64,000 nucleotides of DNA, from contig NZ_AUEC01000011.1 of assembly GCF_000425785.1 (NCBI RefSeq), positions 1 through 64,000 on the forward strand. Reading direction: 5' to 3'. The notes below the pieces were generated by a model that worked only from the letters and a program-made list of their open reading frames with translations, did no database searches and was not told the DNA's origin. Position 1 is the stretch's first letter. Every line of letters begins with the position of its first letter. The position numbers were made by a program, and so were the translations under genes. The DNA comes from Pseudomonas taiwanensis DSM 21245 (GTDB taxonomy: Bacteria; Pseudomonadota; Gammaproteobacteria; Pseudomonadales; Pseudomonadaceae). Below, piece after piece: positions 1 to 11,881 of this stretch.

Positions 1-400
1 TGCCAAAAAGTGACCCGCTGTAAGAGCGGAAAGGTGATTGAGCGTCACCTTGGCAAATGGATAAGCTCACGCATCCAGAAACCAAAACTTCAAACTTCAA
101 ACTTCAAAGCCCAGATTTAAGGACGGCATTCAGATAGCGTGAATATTCATTCACCATGGAGGCGCACATTAACCCTTTCGCCTTTACGGCGACCTACTCC
201 GGCCCCTACGCTGCGCTCCGGGGTCCCCTCGCTACGGGCTTGCTCCCGGGAAAACCTAGGCTCGGCCCCCTGCCCTCGCATTTGGCTGCGCCTGAACCAA
301 CCCGCATAGAGGAGCAACAACAAAGCGACAACAACGCAAAATCGCTGTTGAAATGTAACTGCATTTGACGTGCATCCCGCCCCGTGCTCTCCTTACGCCT
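1..400. other. Non-coding left edge with nested inverted repeats
   Basis: I see no convincing gene in this stretch. At the edge, bases 1-6 (tgccaa) pair with 50-55 (ttggca). They enclose two perfect hairpins: 15-19 with 25-29 (ccgct/agcgg), and 31-37 with 45-51 (aaggtga/tcacctt), whose last two bases overlap the outer arm. A 70-codon open frame at 156-368 has a composition unlike a Pseudomonas protein and no plausible ribosome site, so I do not call it. The stretch resembles intergenic filler that recurs in Pseudomonas genomes, but this is from memory and not verified. Confidence 0.4.
85..108. repeat. Three tandem copies of a 7-bp unit
   Basis: The unit aaacttc occurs at 85-91, 92-98 and 99-105, followed by aaa. 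It is too short and too few in copies to be a CRISPR or a VNTR of known function. It lies downstream of the inverted-repeat element at the window edge and may be simple slippage. Confidence 0.6.
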
Positions 401-610
401 TGCGTTCAGGTGCCCCATCAGGGGTGAAACGGGAAACCGGTGCGTCACAACCCCCGACAGGGGTGGACAAAGCCGGTGCTGCCCCCGCAACGGTAAGCGA
501 GCGAAGCGTCTAGACCACTGTGCCAGCACCCCTGGCATGGGAAGGTGACCCTTTACAAGGAGCCCTGCTCCTCCTCGTGAGCCCGGAGACCGGCCTGGCG
601 TTCATGAACA
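400..610 (+). promoter_or_regulatory. Cobalamin (B12) riboswitch
   Basis: The hallmark blocks of the adenosylcobalamin-type aptamer occur in order: ggtgcc at 409-414, gggaaaccgg at 431-440, gcccccgcaacggta at 481-495 (containing the B12 box core), actgtg near 527-532, gggaaggtg near 540-547 and agcccggagacc at 580-591. It sits about 100 bases upstream of cbtB. This family usually lowers expression of cobalt uptake and B12 genes when cobalamin is abundant, which fits the cbtB-cbtA-cobE-cobM genes that follow. The ends are approximate. Confidence 0.95.
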
Positions 611-706
611 CCCCGCGGTGGGCGGGCGCTGTCGCATTCCCCTGGGCACTTCGCGCTCGGGGTTGCCGCGCCTGCCCATTGCCCACAAAAAGCAGAGGAA
701 CGCGTC

Positions 707-892
707 ATGCCCGTCACCAGCGCCAAACACAACGTCGCCACCCCCGTTACCCTGAGCCAGCGTGTCGTCATCGCCGTTGGTGCCAGCCTGCTGGGCCTGT
801 GCCTGGTCTACTTCGCAGGGTTTTCGCACATCGAGGCAGTGCACAACGCCGCCCATGATACTCGCCACAGCGCCGCCTTCCCCTGCCACTGA
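707..892 (+). CDS. cbtB: Cobalt transporter subunit CbtB
   Basis: A 61-residue protein with one membrane segment (about residues 19-38) and a C-terminal tail rich in histidine (H41, H46, H50, H53, H61). This is the layout of the small CbtB subunit, predicted to work with CbtA in cobalt uptake for B12 synthesis. The ATG at 707 follows a GAGGAA-like ribosome site (agcagaggaacgcgtc). It lies directly downstream of the cobalamin riboswitch and 10 bases before cbtA, so control by B12 is expected. The function is inferred from family and context, as the Cbt transporters are mostly genomic predictions. Confidence 0.92.
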   Translation: MPVTSAKHNVATPVTLSQRVVIAVGASLLGLCLVYFAGFSHIEAVHNAAHDTRHSAAFPCH

Positions 893-902
893 GCCTGCCC
901 CC

Positions 903-1595
903 ATGATCAACCGCATCGCCCGTACGGCAGGCTTCAGCGGCCTGCTTGCCGCCCTCCTGCTGACTTTGCTGCAGAGTTTCTGGGTTACACCCCTGATCCT
1001 CGAAGCGGAAACCTACGAGTCCGCCACCCCCGCTGTCGAGCCGCACAGCCATGAGGGCCAAGCCGCTCACACCCACGAACACAGTGAACACGCCTGGTCG
1101 CCGGAAGATGGCTGGCAACGCGTGCTGTCCACCACTGGCGGCAATCTCGTCGTGGCCGTTGGTTTCGCGCTGATCCTGGCTGCACTGTACAGCCTGCGCG
1201 AACCCAGCCGCGTAGCCACCGGCGCACTGTGGGGCCTGGCCGGTTTCGCGGTGTTCTGCCTGGCGCCCACCCTTGGCTTGCCACCGGAACTGCCCGGCAC
1301 CGCCGCCGCTGAACTGGGGCAACGCCAAACCTGGTGGATCGGCACCGCTGCAGCGACCGCACTGGGCCTGGCACTGCTGGTTTTCGCTCGCCACGGTTTG
1401 CTCAAGGTCGTGGGCGCCGCCCTGCTGGTGCTGCCACACGTGATCGGCGCGCCGCAGCCTGAAGTGCATCAAAGCCTGGCCCCCGAAGCGCTGGAAACCC
1501 AATTCGTGTTCGCCTCCTGGCTGACCAACGCGGCCTTCTGGGTAGCGCTGGGCCTGATCAGCGCTTGGCTGTACCGTCGCTCCAGCCAGGCTTGA
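903..1595 (+). CDS. cbtA: Cobalt transporter subunit CbtA
   Basis: A 230-residue inner-membrane protein with about five hydrophobic segments (near residues 8-27, 76-95, 103-120, 140-160 and 207-225). A histidine-rich loop between the first two segments (H-S-H, H-T-H-E-H, H-A-W, residues about 44-60) probably binds metal. This matches CbtA, the predicted partner of CbtB in cobalt import. The reading frame is open much further upstream, but the ATG at 903 places the first membrane segment at the N-terminus and leaves cbtB intact. The stop overlaps the cobE start (TGATG), indicating translational coupling. Confidence 0.92.
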   Translation: MINRIARTAGFSGLLAALLLTLLQSFWVTPLILEAETYESATPAVEPHSHEGQAAHTHEHSEHAWSPEDGWQRVLSTTGGNLVVAVGFALILAALYSLREPSRVATGALWGLAGFAVFCLAPTLGLPPELPGTAAAELGQRQTWWIGTAAATALGLALLVFARHGLLKVVGAALLVLPHVIGAPQPEVHQSLAPEALETQFVFASWLTNAAFWVALGLISAWLYRRSSQA

Positions 1596-2005
1596 TGGCC
1601 TGCGGGGTGTCCTCGTCCCTGCTCTATGCAGGCTTCGGTTGCCGCCAAGGCTGCCCGGCGGCCACGCTCGACACCCTGCTACGCCAGGCACTGGATGCGC
1701 ATGGCCTGCCACTGACGGCACTTGGCGGCATTGCCAGCATTCCAACCAAGGCCGATGAACCAGGGTTGCGGCAACTCTGCGCGCGACTGGGCCTTCCGCT
1801 AACCGTATTCGACTCGGTACAACTACAGCCATTCGAACCGCTATTGAGCCACCGTTCACCAACGGTGTTCGCCCACAGCGGCTGCTGGGGCGTGGCGGAG
1901 AGTGCCGCATTGGCGCTTGCCACCCACCATCACGGTTCGGCCAGGCTTGTCGTGCCCCGTCTTGTGCTCGGCCCGGCTACCCTCGCCCTTGCTTGTGGCC
2001 GATAA
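1595..2005 (+). CDS. cobE: Cobalamin biosynthesis protein CobE
   Basis: A 136-residue protein starting with the small CobE/CbiG-C type motif LYAGFGCRQGC. This domain corresponds to the C-terminal domain of CbiG in other bacteria and is found with aerobic B12 genes, although the precise reaction of CobE is poorly defined. The ATG at 1595 overlaps the cbtA stop. The next gene, cobM, acts at the precorrin-4/5 stage of the ring-contraction part of the pathway. An internal histidine cluster (THHHGSA) lies near residues 110-116. Confidence 0.88.
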   Translation: MACGVSSSLLYAGFGCRQGCPAATLDTLLRQALDAHGLPLTALGGIASIPTKADEPGLRQLCARLGLPLTVFDSVQLQPFEPLLSHRSPTVFAHSGCWGVAESAALALATHHHGSARLVVPRLVLGPATLALACGR

Positions 2006-2037
2006 TCGCTTCATTCATTTATCTGCAAGGACTCTCC

Positions 2038-2790
2038 ATGACGGTCTACTTCATTGGTGCCGGCCCCGGCGACCCGGATCTGATCACGGTCAAGGGCCAG
2101 CGCCTGATCCGTCAGTGCCCCGTGATCATCTACGCAGGTTCGCTGGTTCCGCCAGCCGTCCTCGAAGGCCATCAGGCACACACCGTCATCAACAGTGCCC
2201 AGCTTCACTTGGAGCAAATCATCGAGGCGATGCGCGATGCCCATGAAAAGGGGCTGGATGTAGCTCGTGTCCACAGCGGCGATCCAAGTCTCTATGGCGC
2301 CATCGGTGAACAGATCCGCCACCTGCGCGAACTTGGCATCGACTATCAGATCGTACCTGGCGTTACCGCCGCTGCCGCCAGCGCCGCCCTGCTCGGCTGC
2401 GAGCTGACACTGCCCGATGTGGCGCAAACCGTGATTCTCACACGCTACGGGGACAGCTCCCCCATGCCGGCTGGCGAGCAATTGGGCGACTTGGCCCGCC
2501 ATGGCAGCACCCTGGCCATTCATCTAGGGGTGAAGCACCTGCCGCGTATCGTGGACGAGCTGATGCCCCACTATGGCCCTGATTGCCCGATCGCCGTGAT
2601 CCATCGCGCCACCTGGCCCGATCAGGACTGGGTGCGTGGAAACCTTGGGAATATCGTCGAACGCGTGGCGGCCAAGGGCTTTCGCCGCACCTCGCTGATT
2701 CTCGTCGGCCATGTACTTGGGGATGCCCCCTTTGCCGAGTCCGCCCTGTATCGGGCAGGTCACGCCCACCTGTATCGCCCTGGCGATTGA
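2038..2790 (+). CDS. cobM: Precorrin-4 C(11)-methyltransferase
   Basis: A 250-residue tetrapyrrole methylase. It opens with the class signature VYFIGAGPGDPDLITVKG and carries the HSGDPSLYGA loop and the PGVTAAAASAALLG motif used for S-adenosylmethionine binding. CobM methylates precorrin-4 at C-11 in the aerobic corrin pathway. The ATG at 2038 follows an aagga ribosome site (ctgcaaggactctcc) and gives a normal length for the family. It is 32 bases after cobE and presumably in the same riboswitch-controlled transcript. Confidence 0.95.
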   Translation: MTVYFIGAGPGDPDLITVKGQRLIRQCPVIIYAGSLVPPAVLEGHQAHTVINSAQLHLEQIIEAMRDAHEKGLDVARVHSGDPSLYGAIGEQIRHLRELGIDYQIVPGVTAAAASAALLGCELTLPDVAQTVILTRYGDSSPMPAGEQLGDLARHGSTLAIHLGVKHLPRIVDELMPHYGPDCPIAVIHRATWPDQDWVRGNLGNIVERVAAKGFRRTSLILVGHVLGDAPFAESALYRAGHAHLYRPGD

Positions 2791-2856
2791 CCATTGCCAA
2801 GCGCCTGAGGCCCGTAGCAGACTCCGCTGTACCTCTCTCGAACCGGAGTCACGTCC

Positions 2857-3099
2857 ATGCTGGAGCTACGCCCGAATTGCGAATGCTGCAATGCCGATCT
2901 GCCGGGTGACAGCCCGGATGCGTTCATCTGTTCCTTCGAGTGCACGTTCTGCCGTGCGTGCGCCGATACCCGTTTGAAAGGCCGCTGCCCGAACTGCTCT
3001 GGGCAATTGGTGGCTCGCCCCAGCCGCGTAGGCCAGGCGCTTCGCGACAACCCCGCCTCCATAGAACGGGTGCTAAAACCACACGCCGCTTGCGCCTGA
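2857..3099 (+). CDS. DUF1272 zinc-ribbon-like protein
   Basis: An 80-residue protein starting MLELRPNCECC and carrying repeated cysteine pairs (C-E-C-C, C-S-F-E-C-T-F-C, C-P-N-C). This is the signature of the DUF1272 family, small proteins expected to bind zinc. No biochemical role is known to me. It begins 66 bases after cobM on the same strand and ends just before a hairpin, so it may be the last cistron of the B12 operon, but a link to cobalamin is not shown. Confidence 0.9.
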   Translation: MLELRPNCECCNADLPGDSPDAFICSFECTFCRACADTRLKGRCPNCSGQLVARPSRVGQALRDNPASIERVLKPHAACA

Positions 3100-3108
3100 T
3101 CTGTCTTG

Positions 3109-3137
3109 GGCATCGCCAGGGTTCGCTTGGCGATGCC
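3109..3137 (+). terminator. Hairpin after the B12/DUF1272 genes
   Basis: Perfect 10-bp inverted repeat, 3109-3118 (ggcatcgcca) and 3128-3137 (tggcgatgcc), with a 9-base loop, 9 bases after the DUF1272 stop. A strong T-run is lacking, so termination efficiency is uncertain. Confidence 0.6.
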
Positions 3138-3315
3138 TATCTCAAGCATTTTGTAGGATTTTTCAACAGGTATCGGCTGCTTATTCAACAGTTCTATACT
3201 CGCCGTTACCAATCATCCTGAATGGAAGTATCTTGCAGCGCTGCTGAAAAAGCCGATGCAGACGTATTCCTGACAGTTTCAGGAAACGGACCACCTTCCG
3301 ACAGGAGTTAGCTAC

Positions 3316-3930
3316 ATGACAACCGTGCTGATCGTCGACGATCACCCCATCGTGCGTCTTTCATTGCGCTTGCTACTTGAGCGCGAACGTTTTCACGTCG
3401 TCGGCGAAGTGGGCGATGGCAGTGAAGTCGCGCAGAAGGCACGGGAGCTGCGCCCGGACGTGGTGGTGCTGGACATCGGCTTGCCCGGCCTGGATGGCAT
3501 GGAGGTGATCAAGCGCCTGCAGAACATGGAACCCGCACCGAAGATAATGGTGCTTACCGGCCAGGCCACCGACCTCTATGTACGCCGCTGCCTGGATGCC
3601 GGTATCGGCGCCTTCGTCACCAAGGATGAAGACCACGAGGCGCTGATCTTTGCCTTGAAGGCCCTCGTCAAAGGCTACTCGACCTTCCCGCAGATGTCCG
3701 TGAACAGCAATTCTCTGGAAAGCGAAACCGTGCGCCTGAGCAGCCTCTCCAACCGTGAGATGGAGGTGCTTCGGCGCCTGTCGCGGGGCGAAAACAACAA
3801 GAATATCGGTACCTGCATGAACCTCAGCGCCAAGACCATCAGCACCTATCGCGGGCGCATCATGGAAAAGCTCAAGACCGAATCGCTGGTAGAGATGGTC
3901 GATCTGGCCAAGCGCAACAACGTCAACTGA
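3316..3930 (+). CDS. BvgA-like response regulator
   Basis: A 204-residue NarL/LuxR-type regulator. The receiver domain (residues about 3-118) has the acidic pair D8-D9, the phospho-acceptor D53 (VVLDIGLPG) and the switch lysine K104. A LuxR helix-turn-helix spans about residues 140-200 ([22 protein letters not shown]). It lies 13 bases upstream of a BvgS-type hybrid kinase, its obvious partner, so a phosphorelay ending at D53 is expected. A gaca-gga-gtt region before the ATG at 3316 supplies the ribosome site. Target genes cannot be read from the sequence. Confidence 0.92.
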   Translation: MTTVLIVDDHPIVRLSLRLLLERERFHVVGEVGDGSEVAQKARELRPDVVVLDIGLPGLDGMEVIKRLQNMEPAPKIMVLTGQATDLYVRRCLDAGIGAFVTKDEDHEALIFALKALVKGYSTFPQMSVNSNSLESETVRLSSLSNREMEVLRRLSRGENNKNIGTCMNLSAKTISTYRGRIMEKLKTESLVEMVDLAKRNNVN

Positions 3931-3943
3931 GCAATCCGCTGCC

Positions 3944-7190
<3,247 letters not shown>

Positions 7191-7216
<26 letters not shown>

Positions 7217-8510
7217 TCTGGCTGATGGCGTCGACCACATGCCGCGACCCCTGCTGGATCTCCATGATCACCGTACCGGCCTCGTTGGCCAGCGCCACCC
7301 CCTGACCGGTGCGAGACAAACTCGATTGCATGCTCGCCACCGCTGTCAGTGACAGGTCGTGGTTCTGCCGCACCACATCGACGATCTCTAGGGTCGCCTT
7401 GCTGGTCCGGGCCGCCAGGCTGCGCACCTCATCGGCCACCACGGCAAAACCACGCCCCTGATCTCCTGCACGCGCAGCCTCGATGGCAGCATTCAATGCC
7501 AGCAGATTGGTCTGGTCGGCAATGCCGCGGATGGTCAGCACGATCTGCCCTATCACGTCGGATTGGCGGCTGACCGCATCGATGTTACGGGCGGCATCGT
7601 TCAAGTCCTGGGAAATCTGCTCGATTACCTCGACCGTCTGCTGGACCACCTCCGTGCCCTTGCGGGCGCACGCATCGGTCTGCACCGAGCTGGCATGGGC
7701 CGCTTCGGCGGCGCTTTGCTGGGTGCTGATCTGGGCAGTGATGTCGCTGGCGAACTTCACCACTTTGTACAGTCGCCCCTTGCTGTCGAAGATCGGGTTG
7801 TAGGAGGCTTCCAGGTAAACGGTCTGGCCTTGTTTATTGACCCGCTCGAAGCGATGGGAATGGTATTCGCCACGGTTCAGTGAGGCCCAGAACTCACGGT
7901 ATTCGGCCGACTCACGCTCATGGGGCAGGCAGAACAAGCCATGATGCCGGCCCACCACTTCCTCGAGCCGATAGCCCATGGTGTTGAGAAAATTCGGGTT
8001 GGCCTTGATTACCCGCCCCTGGGGCGTGAACTCGATCACTGCCATGGAGCGGCCAAGGGCCGTGATCAGGCTTTCGCTTTCATGCTCGTCCTTTACGCGC
8101 TGGCTGATATCAGCGGCGACCTTGAGCACGCTGGTGACCTGCTGCTGGTCATCGAGCACAGGCATGTAGCTCGCCTCCAGCCACACCTCTTCGCCGGCCT
8201 TGTTGATGCGTTCGAAGGTGCCGCTGATGGCTTTACCCTGGCCCAGTTCACGCCACAACTGCTGGTACTCGGCACTCTGGGCGTAACCCGGGTCGCAAAA
8301 CAGCCGATGATGCTTGCCCCGCAGTTCTTCTGCGCTGTATCCCATGGCCCGACAGAACTGTTCATTGGCATCGAGAATGGTGCCATCGGGTTCGAACTCG
8401 ATGATCGCCATGGACCGGCTGATCGCCGCCAGTTTCGCCTCCACGCCGGCCAAGGCCTGATGGCAGCGCTGGATCTCGATCAAGTCGGACTTGCGATGGA
8501 AATCGAACAT
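7191..8510 (-). CDS. Soluble double-PAS chemoreceptor (BdlA-like)
   Basis: A 439-residue methyl-accepting-type protein with no signal peptide or membrane segment. Two PAS domains occupy about residues 25-137 and 147-260; each begins with the same SMA-(I/V)-IEF pattern, so they are internal duplicates. The signalling hairpin (about 285-430) has the conserved tip [20 protein letters not shown]. Architecture and size match P. aeruginosa BdlA, a cytoplasmic PAS-PAS-MCP protein involved in biofilm dispersal, but orthology is unproven. The ATG at 8510 begins the protein right before the first coiled region; a longer in-frame start at 8603 adds only low-complexity sequence. The stop lies inside the neighbouring kinase gene. 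Confidence 0.88.
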
Positions 8511-8621
8511 GGTGCCGGGCTCCTTCTGGGCGGAATTTTCAGAGCATAGATCGGCATTGGAGGCGTGCAAGCACGTTGATATCACTTTGTAATTAGGCGC
8601 CAAGCCTGATTACGCACTCGC

Positions 8622-9641
8622 TCAGGAACTCTCGCGCACCATCAATTCAAACCCCAGGTCCTGCTGCTCGGTCGTGACCCGCTTGCCATCGAGCAATGCC
8701 AGCAATGCCTGGGCCGCGCCGCGCCCGACGGCCGCTCGTGGTGTACGGATCGAGGTTAAGCGCGGCACCATGTGCGCCGAGGCTGGCAAGTCGTTGAACC
8801 CCACCATGGCCACTCGACCTGGCACCTCGACGCCCTGACGCATGGCCTGCAGCACTGCACCCTGGGCCAAGTCGTCGTTGCAGAAGAATATGCCGTCGAC
8901 GTCCGGTGCCTGCTCCAACAACTGGCTGAACAGTTCGCTACCCAAGGCGATGGACGACGGTTGCGGGGCGAGAATCTCCAGCTCCGAGGCCTGCAATCCG
9001 GACTCCACCAAGGCCTGGCGGAAGCCCTCGGCACGCTGCATCACCCGCGGGTCGAGCTGCGCGGCAATGAACGCCAACCGGCGGCGGCCGCGCTCGATCA
9101 GGTGACGGGCGGCAGCACGGCCAGCCTGCTGCTGGGAGAACCCCACCGATAACTGCCCCGCTTCCCCGCCGAGCTCCATCATGTGGACACATGGCACGCC
9201 ACTGGCCGCCAGCATCTGGCGCGATGCGTCGCTACGGTCGAACCCGGTCAGCAACATGCCACACGGCTGATAAGCCAGATAATTGCGAATCAGGTTCTCT
9301 TCCTCGGCGATATCGTAGTGATAGTTGCCGATCAGCACTTCCAGACCGCGTGGACGCATCACCTCGTGGATAGCTTCGAGGGTGTCGATGAACAGTTGGT
9401 TGGACAGCGAAGGAATCAGAACCACCACCGATTGGCTACGCGCCGATGCCAAGGCGCGGGCGGCCGGGTTGGCGACGTAACCCAGGCTCGCGGCGGCAGC
9501 CATGACTTTTTCGACCAGTTCTGGCGCAACGGTGCTGACGCCGCGCAAGGCACGGGAAGCGGTAATGGGGGAAACCCCGGAAAGCCGGGCGACTTCTGCC
9601 AGCGTGGGACGACCGGTAGTGCGAGAGCCTGTGCGAGACAT
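8622..9641 (-). CDS. gntR: LacI-family gluconate repressor GntR
   Basis: A 339-residue LacI/GalR regulator. The helix-turn-helix lies at about residues 13-38 (TLAEVARLSGVSPITASRAL), with the hinge helix region NPAARALASARS, followed by a periplasmic-binding-protein-like effector domain. It is divergent from gntK and near gntP, and palindromes of one type occur before all three genes, so it is very probably the gluconate repressor, released by gluconate or a derivative. The ATG at 9641 is chosen because the frame further upstream runs through the operators and adds non-homologous sequence. Confidence 0.92.
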   Translation of the reverse strand: MSRTGSRTTGRPTLAEVARLSGVSPITASRALRGVSTVAPELVEKVMAAAASLGYVANPAARALASARSQSVVVLIPSLSNQLFIDTLEAIHEVMRPRGLEVLIGNYHYDIAEEENLIRNYLAYQPCGMLLTGFDRSDASRQMLAASGVPCVHMMELGGEAGQLSVGFSQQQAGRAAARHLIERGRRRLAFIAAQLDPRVMQRAEGFRQALVESGLQASELEILAPQPSSIALGSELFSQLLEQAPDVDGIFFCNDDLAQGAVLQAMRQGVEVPGRVAMVGFNDLPASAHMVPRLTSIRTPRAAVGRGAAQALLALLDGKRVTTEQQDLGFELMVRESS

Positions 9642-9685
9642 GAATGTTGTAATTTTACTACTTGCCAAGGAGGGGGAACGGCCAT

Positions 9686-9701
9686 AAGGTAGCGCTGTCT
9701 C
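9686..9701. promoter_or_regulatory. Probable GntR operator before gntR
   Basis: The 16-base site aaggtagcgctgtctc shares the central agcgctgtctc with the two other sites at 9815 and 10414. Its left half is degenerate. It lies 45 bases upstream of the gntR ATG, suggesting autoregulation. Confidence 0.75.
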
Positions 9702-9814
9702 AGGACGCAGGCAATGTAATCTTTGGTAGTGCCCGGCACTGATAGCCTGCCAAGCGTCCATACTGCGTAAGGACAAGACCAATAACACCGGGGAGGTGGC
9801 GTGTCGTCGAAGAC

Positions 9815-9830
9815 GAGACAGCGCTGTCTC
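9815..9830. promoter_or_regulatory. Probable GntR operator before gntK
   Basis: A perfect 16-base palindrome, gagacagcgctgtctc, 18 bases upstream of the gntK ATG, in the gntR-gntK divergent region. A palindrome with a central CG step is typical of LacI-family operators, and this is the best of the three related sites. Confidence 0.85.
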
Positions 9831-9848
9831 ACTCCGCAGGAGGTACTG

Positions 9849-10388
9849 ATGAACTCTTCCCTGTCCGCCATTGTGGTGATGGGTGTCGCCGGCTGCGGTA
9901 AAAGCAGCGTAGGCGCCGCCATTGCCGCCAGGAGCGGAGGCCGCCTGATCGAAGGCGACGCTTTCCACCCTGCCGAAAACATCAGCAAGATGAGCGCCGG
10001 CATCCCTCTGAACGACGACGACCGCGCCGGCTGGCTGGTTCGCCTTGGCCAGGAGCTACAGTCGACGCTCCAGTCCGGCGAACGCCCGATCCTGACCTGC
10101 TCCGCCCTCAAGCTTCGCTATCGCGAAACCTTGCGCGCTGCGGTGCCGAACCTGTGTTTCGTATTCCTCGAACTGAGTCCGGCCGAAGCGGAAAAGCGGG
10201 TGCTGGCACGCCCCGGCCACTTCATGCCTGCCAGCCTGATCGACAGCCAGTTCGCCGCGCTCGAACCACCCCATGGCGAGACGCTGACCCTCGCGCTGGA
10301 CGCGACTCGTCCGCTCGACACGCTCGCAGAGCAGGTCGACGTATGGCTAAAGCCTTGCGGTGAGCGGAGCCTGGCGCGGACCGCCTGA
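9849..10388 (+). CDS. gntK: Gluconokinase
   Basis: A 179-residue kinase of the GntK type. The P-loop GVAGCGKS is at residues 12-19, followed by the family pattern EGDAFHP and the GIPLNDDDR segment near residues 52-60. It phosphorylates D-gluconate to 6-phosphogluconate, which enters the Entner-Doudoroff pathway. The start at 9849 is preceded by a strong ribosome site (caggaggtact); an in-frame start at 9801 would run through the operator. It is transcribed with or just ahead of gntP and overlaps no neighbour. Confidence 0.95.
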   Translation: MNSSLSAIVVMGVAGCGKSSVGAAIAARSGGRLIEGDAFHPAENISKMSAGIPLNDDDRAGWLVRLGQELQSTLQSGERPILTCSALKLRYRETLRAAVPNLCFVFLELSPAEAEKRVLARPGHFMPASLIDSQFAALEPPHGETLTLALDATRPLDTLAEQVDVWLKPCGERSLARTA

Positions 10389-10413
10389 TCCCGGCGGTTT
10401 TCCTGGCTCACCT

Positions 10414-10429
10414 GAGATAGCGCTGTCTT
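10414..10429. promoter_or_regulatory. Probable GntR operator before gntP
   Basis: The 16-base site gagatagcgctgtctt differs from the perfect palindrome at 9815 at only two positions. It lies 26 bases after gntK and 69 bases before gntP, suggesting that gntP also has its own GntR-controlled promoter. Confidence 0.8.
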
Positions 10430-10498
10430 TACGCTAACAAAGCTTAAAAAATCAAAAAGCTACGCCAAAAACAACGATAAGACCGAGGCATAAGAACC

Positions 10499-11851
10499 AT
10501 GTTCGGACTGGCAACTGATACCTACCTGCTGCTCGACGCCCTTGTCACCATTGTCGGGCTGATCCTGCTGATCACCCATTTCAAGGTCCACCCCTTCGTC
10601 GCCCTCACACTCGCCGCCGGCTTCCTCGGCCTGACCTCCGGCATGCCGGTCGCCAAGGTCATGAAGTCGTTCCAAGACGGATTTGGCGGCGTGCTTGGCT
10701 TCGTCGGCATCGTGCTGGCGCTGGGCACCATGCTAGGCAAGCTGATGGCCGACTCAGGTGGCGCGGACCAGATCGCACAAACGCTAATTCGCGCCTTCGG
10801 CAAGAAGAACGTGCATTGGGCGATGATGTTCGCCGCGTTCCTGGTGGGCATCCCGCTGTTCTTCGAGATCGGCTTCGTGCTGCTGATTCCGCTGGTGTTC
10901 ATCGTGGCCCGCCGCTCAGGCGTGTCGCTGATCAAGATCGGCATCCCGCTGCTGGCCGGTCTTTCCGTGGTCCATGGCCTGGTGCCGCCGCACCCGGGAC
11001 CACTGCTGGCCATCGGCATCTTCCACGCAGACATCGGCAAGACCATCTTCTATGGCCTGCTGATTGCCTTGCCGACCGCCGTGATCGCCGGACCACTGTT
11101 CGGTAACTTCATCGCCCGCTACATTCCGGGCAACCCCTCGCAAGAACTGATGGACCAGATCGCCAAGGAGTCCGACCAAGGCAACCTGCCAAGCTTCACC
11201 ATCACCCTGGTCACCGTACTGTTGCCAGTGGTGCTGATGCTGCTCAAGACCTTCGCCGACGTGGTCCTGCCAGCCGAGCACATCGTGCGCCAATGGATGG
11301 ACCTGATCGGCCACCCGATTACCGCCTTGCTCGCCGCCTTGCTGTTGGCCTTCTACACCTTCGGCTCGGCCCGGGGATTCAATCGCCAACAGATCATGAA
11401 GATGCTCGACCAGAGCCTGGCGCCAACAGCGGCCATCGTGCTGATCGTCGGCGCCGGCGGTGGTTTCAAACAGATGCTGGTCGATACTGGTGTGGGTAAC
11501 GTGATCGGGCAAATGGCCGTACAGGCTGAGATTTCGCCGATCCTGCTGGCCTGGCTGGTCGCCGCAGTGATTCGTATCGCCACCGGTTCGGCGACGGTGG
11601 CCACCATCACTGGCGCAGGCATCGTGGCCCCGGTGATCGACCTGGTGCCGGGCGTGAACCGTGAACTGCTGGTATTGGCCACCGGTGCCGGCTCGCTGAT
11701 CCTCTCGCATGTCAACGACGCCGGTTTCTGGCTGGTGAAGCAGTACTTCAACATGACCGTGGCCGAAACTTTCAAGACCTGGAGCATGATGGAGACCATC
11801 CTGTCGATAGTCGGCATCATCTTCATCATGTTGCTGTCGTTGGTGGTGTGA
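10499..11851 (+). CDS. gntP: Gluconate:H+ symporter (GntP family)
   Basis: A 450-residue inner-membrane protein with about 12-14 hydrophobic segments throughout and the GntP family features GIPLFFEIGFVLLIP, VPPHPGPLLA and ATGSATVATIT. It imports gluconate, the product of periplasmic glucose oxidation by enzymes such as the Gcd encoded at 39.2 kb. The length is typical. The gene follows gntK by 110 bases and has its own GntR-type operator. A hairpin follows its stop and is shared with the convergent regulator gene. gntT or gntU would be an alternative name. Confidence 0.93.
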   Translation: MFGLATDTYLLLDALVTIVGLILLITHFKVHPFVALTLAAGFLGLTSGMPVAKVMKSFQDGFGGVLGFVGIVLALGTMLGKLMADSGGADQIAQTLIRAFGKKNVHWAMMFAAFLVGIPLFFEIGFVLLIPLVFIVARRSGVSLIKIGIPLLAGLSVVHGLVPPHPGPLLAIGIFHADIGKTIFYGLLIALPTAVIAGPLFGNFIARYIPGNPSQELMDQIAKESDQGNLPSFTITLVTVLLPVVLMLLKTFADVVLPAEHIVRQWMDLIGHPITALLAALLLAFYTFGSARGFNRQQIMKMLDQSLAPTAAIVLIVGAGGGFKQMLVDTGVGNVIGQMAVQAEISPILLAWLVAAVIRIATGSATVATITGAGIVAPVIDLVPGVNRELLVLATGAGSLILSHVNDAGFWLVKQYFNMTVAETFKTWSMMETILSIVGIIFIMLLSLVV

Positions 11852-11858
11852 CCCTCAA

Positions 11859-11877
11859 GGGGGCGGCCAACGCCCCC
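11859..11877. terminator. Bidirectional hairpin between gntP and the sigma54 regulator
   Basis: The 7-bp GC-rich stem gggggcg/cgccccc (11859-11865 and 11871-11877) with a 5-base loop lies between two convergent genes. There is no T-run, and it ends 4 bases before the stop of the next gene. Confidence 0.6.
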
Positions 11878-11881
11878 CACT

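Noticed and set aside
85..108. Tandem aaacttc units as a CRISPR or iteron
   Set aside because: Three 7-base copies with no spacers, no cas genes and no replication genes nearby.
156..368. Small ORF of 70 codons upstream of the riboswitch
   Set aside because: No ribosome site, unnatural composition and no family resemblance.
768..1910. A 380-codon open frame opposite cbtA and cobE
   Set aside because: Same bias effect; low-complexity arginine/glycine/histidine-rich translation, and it spans three real genes.
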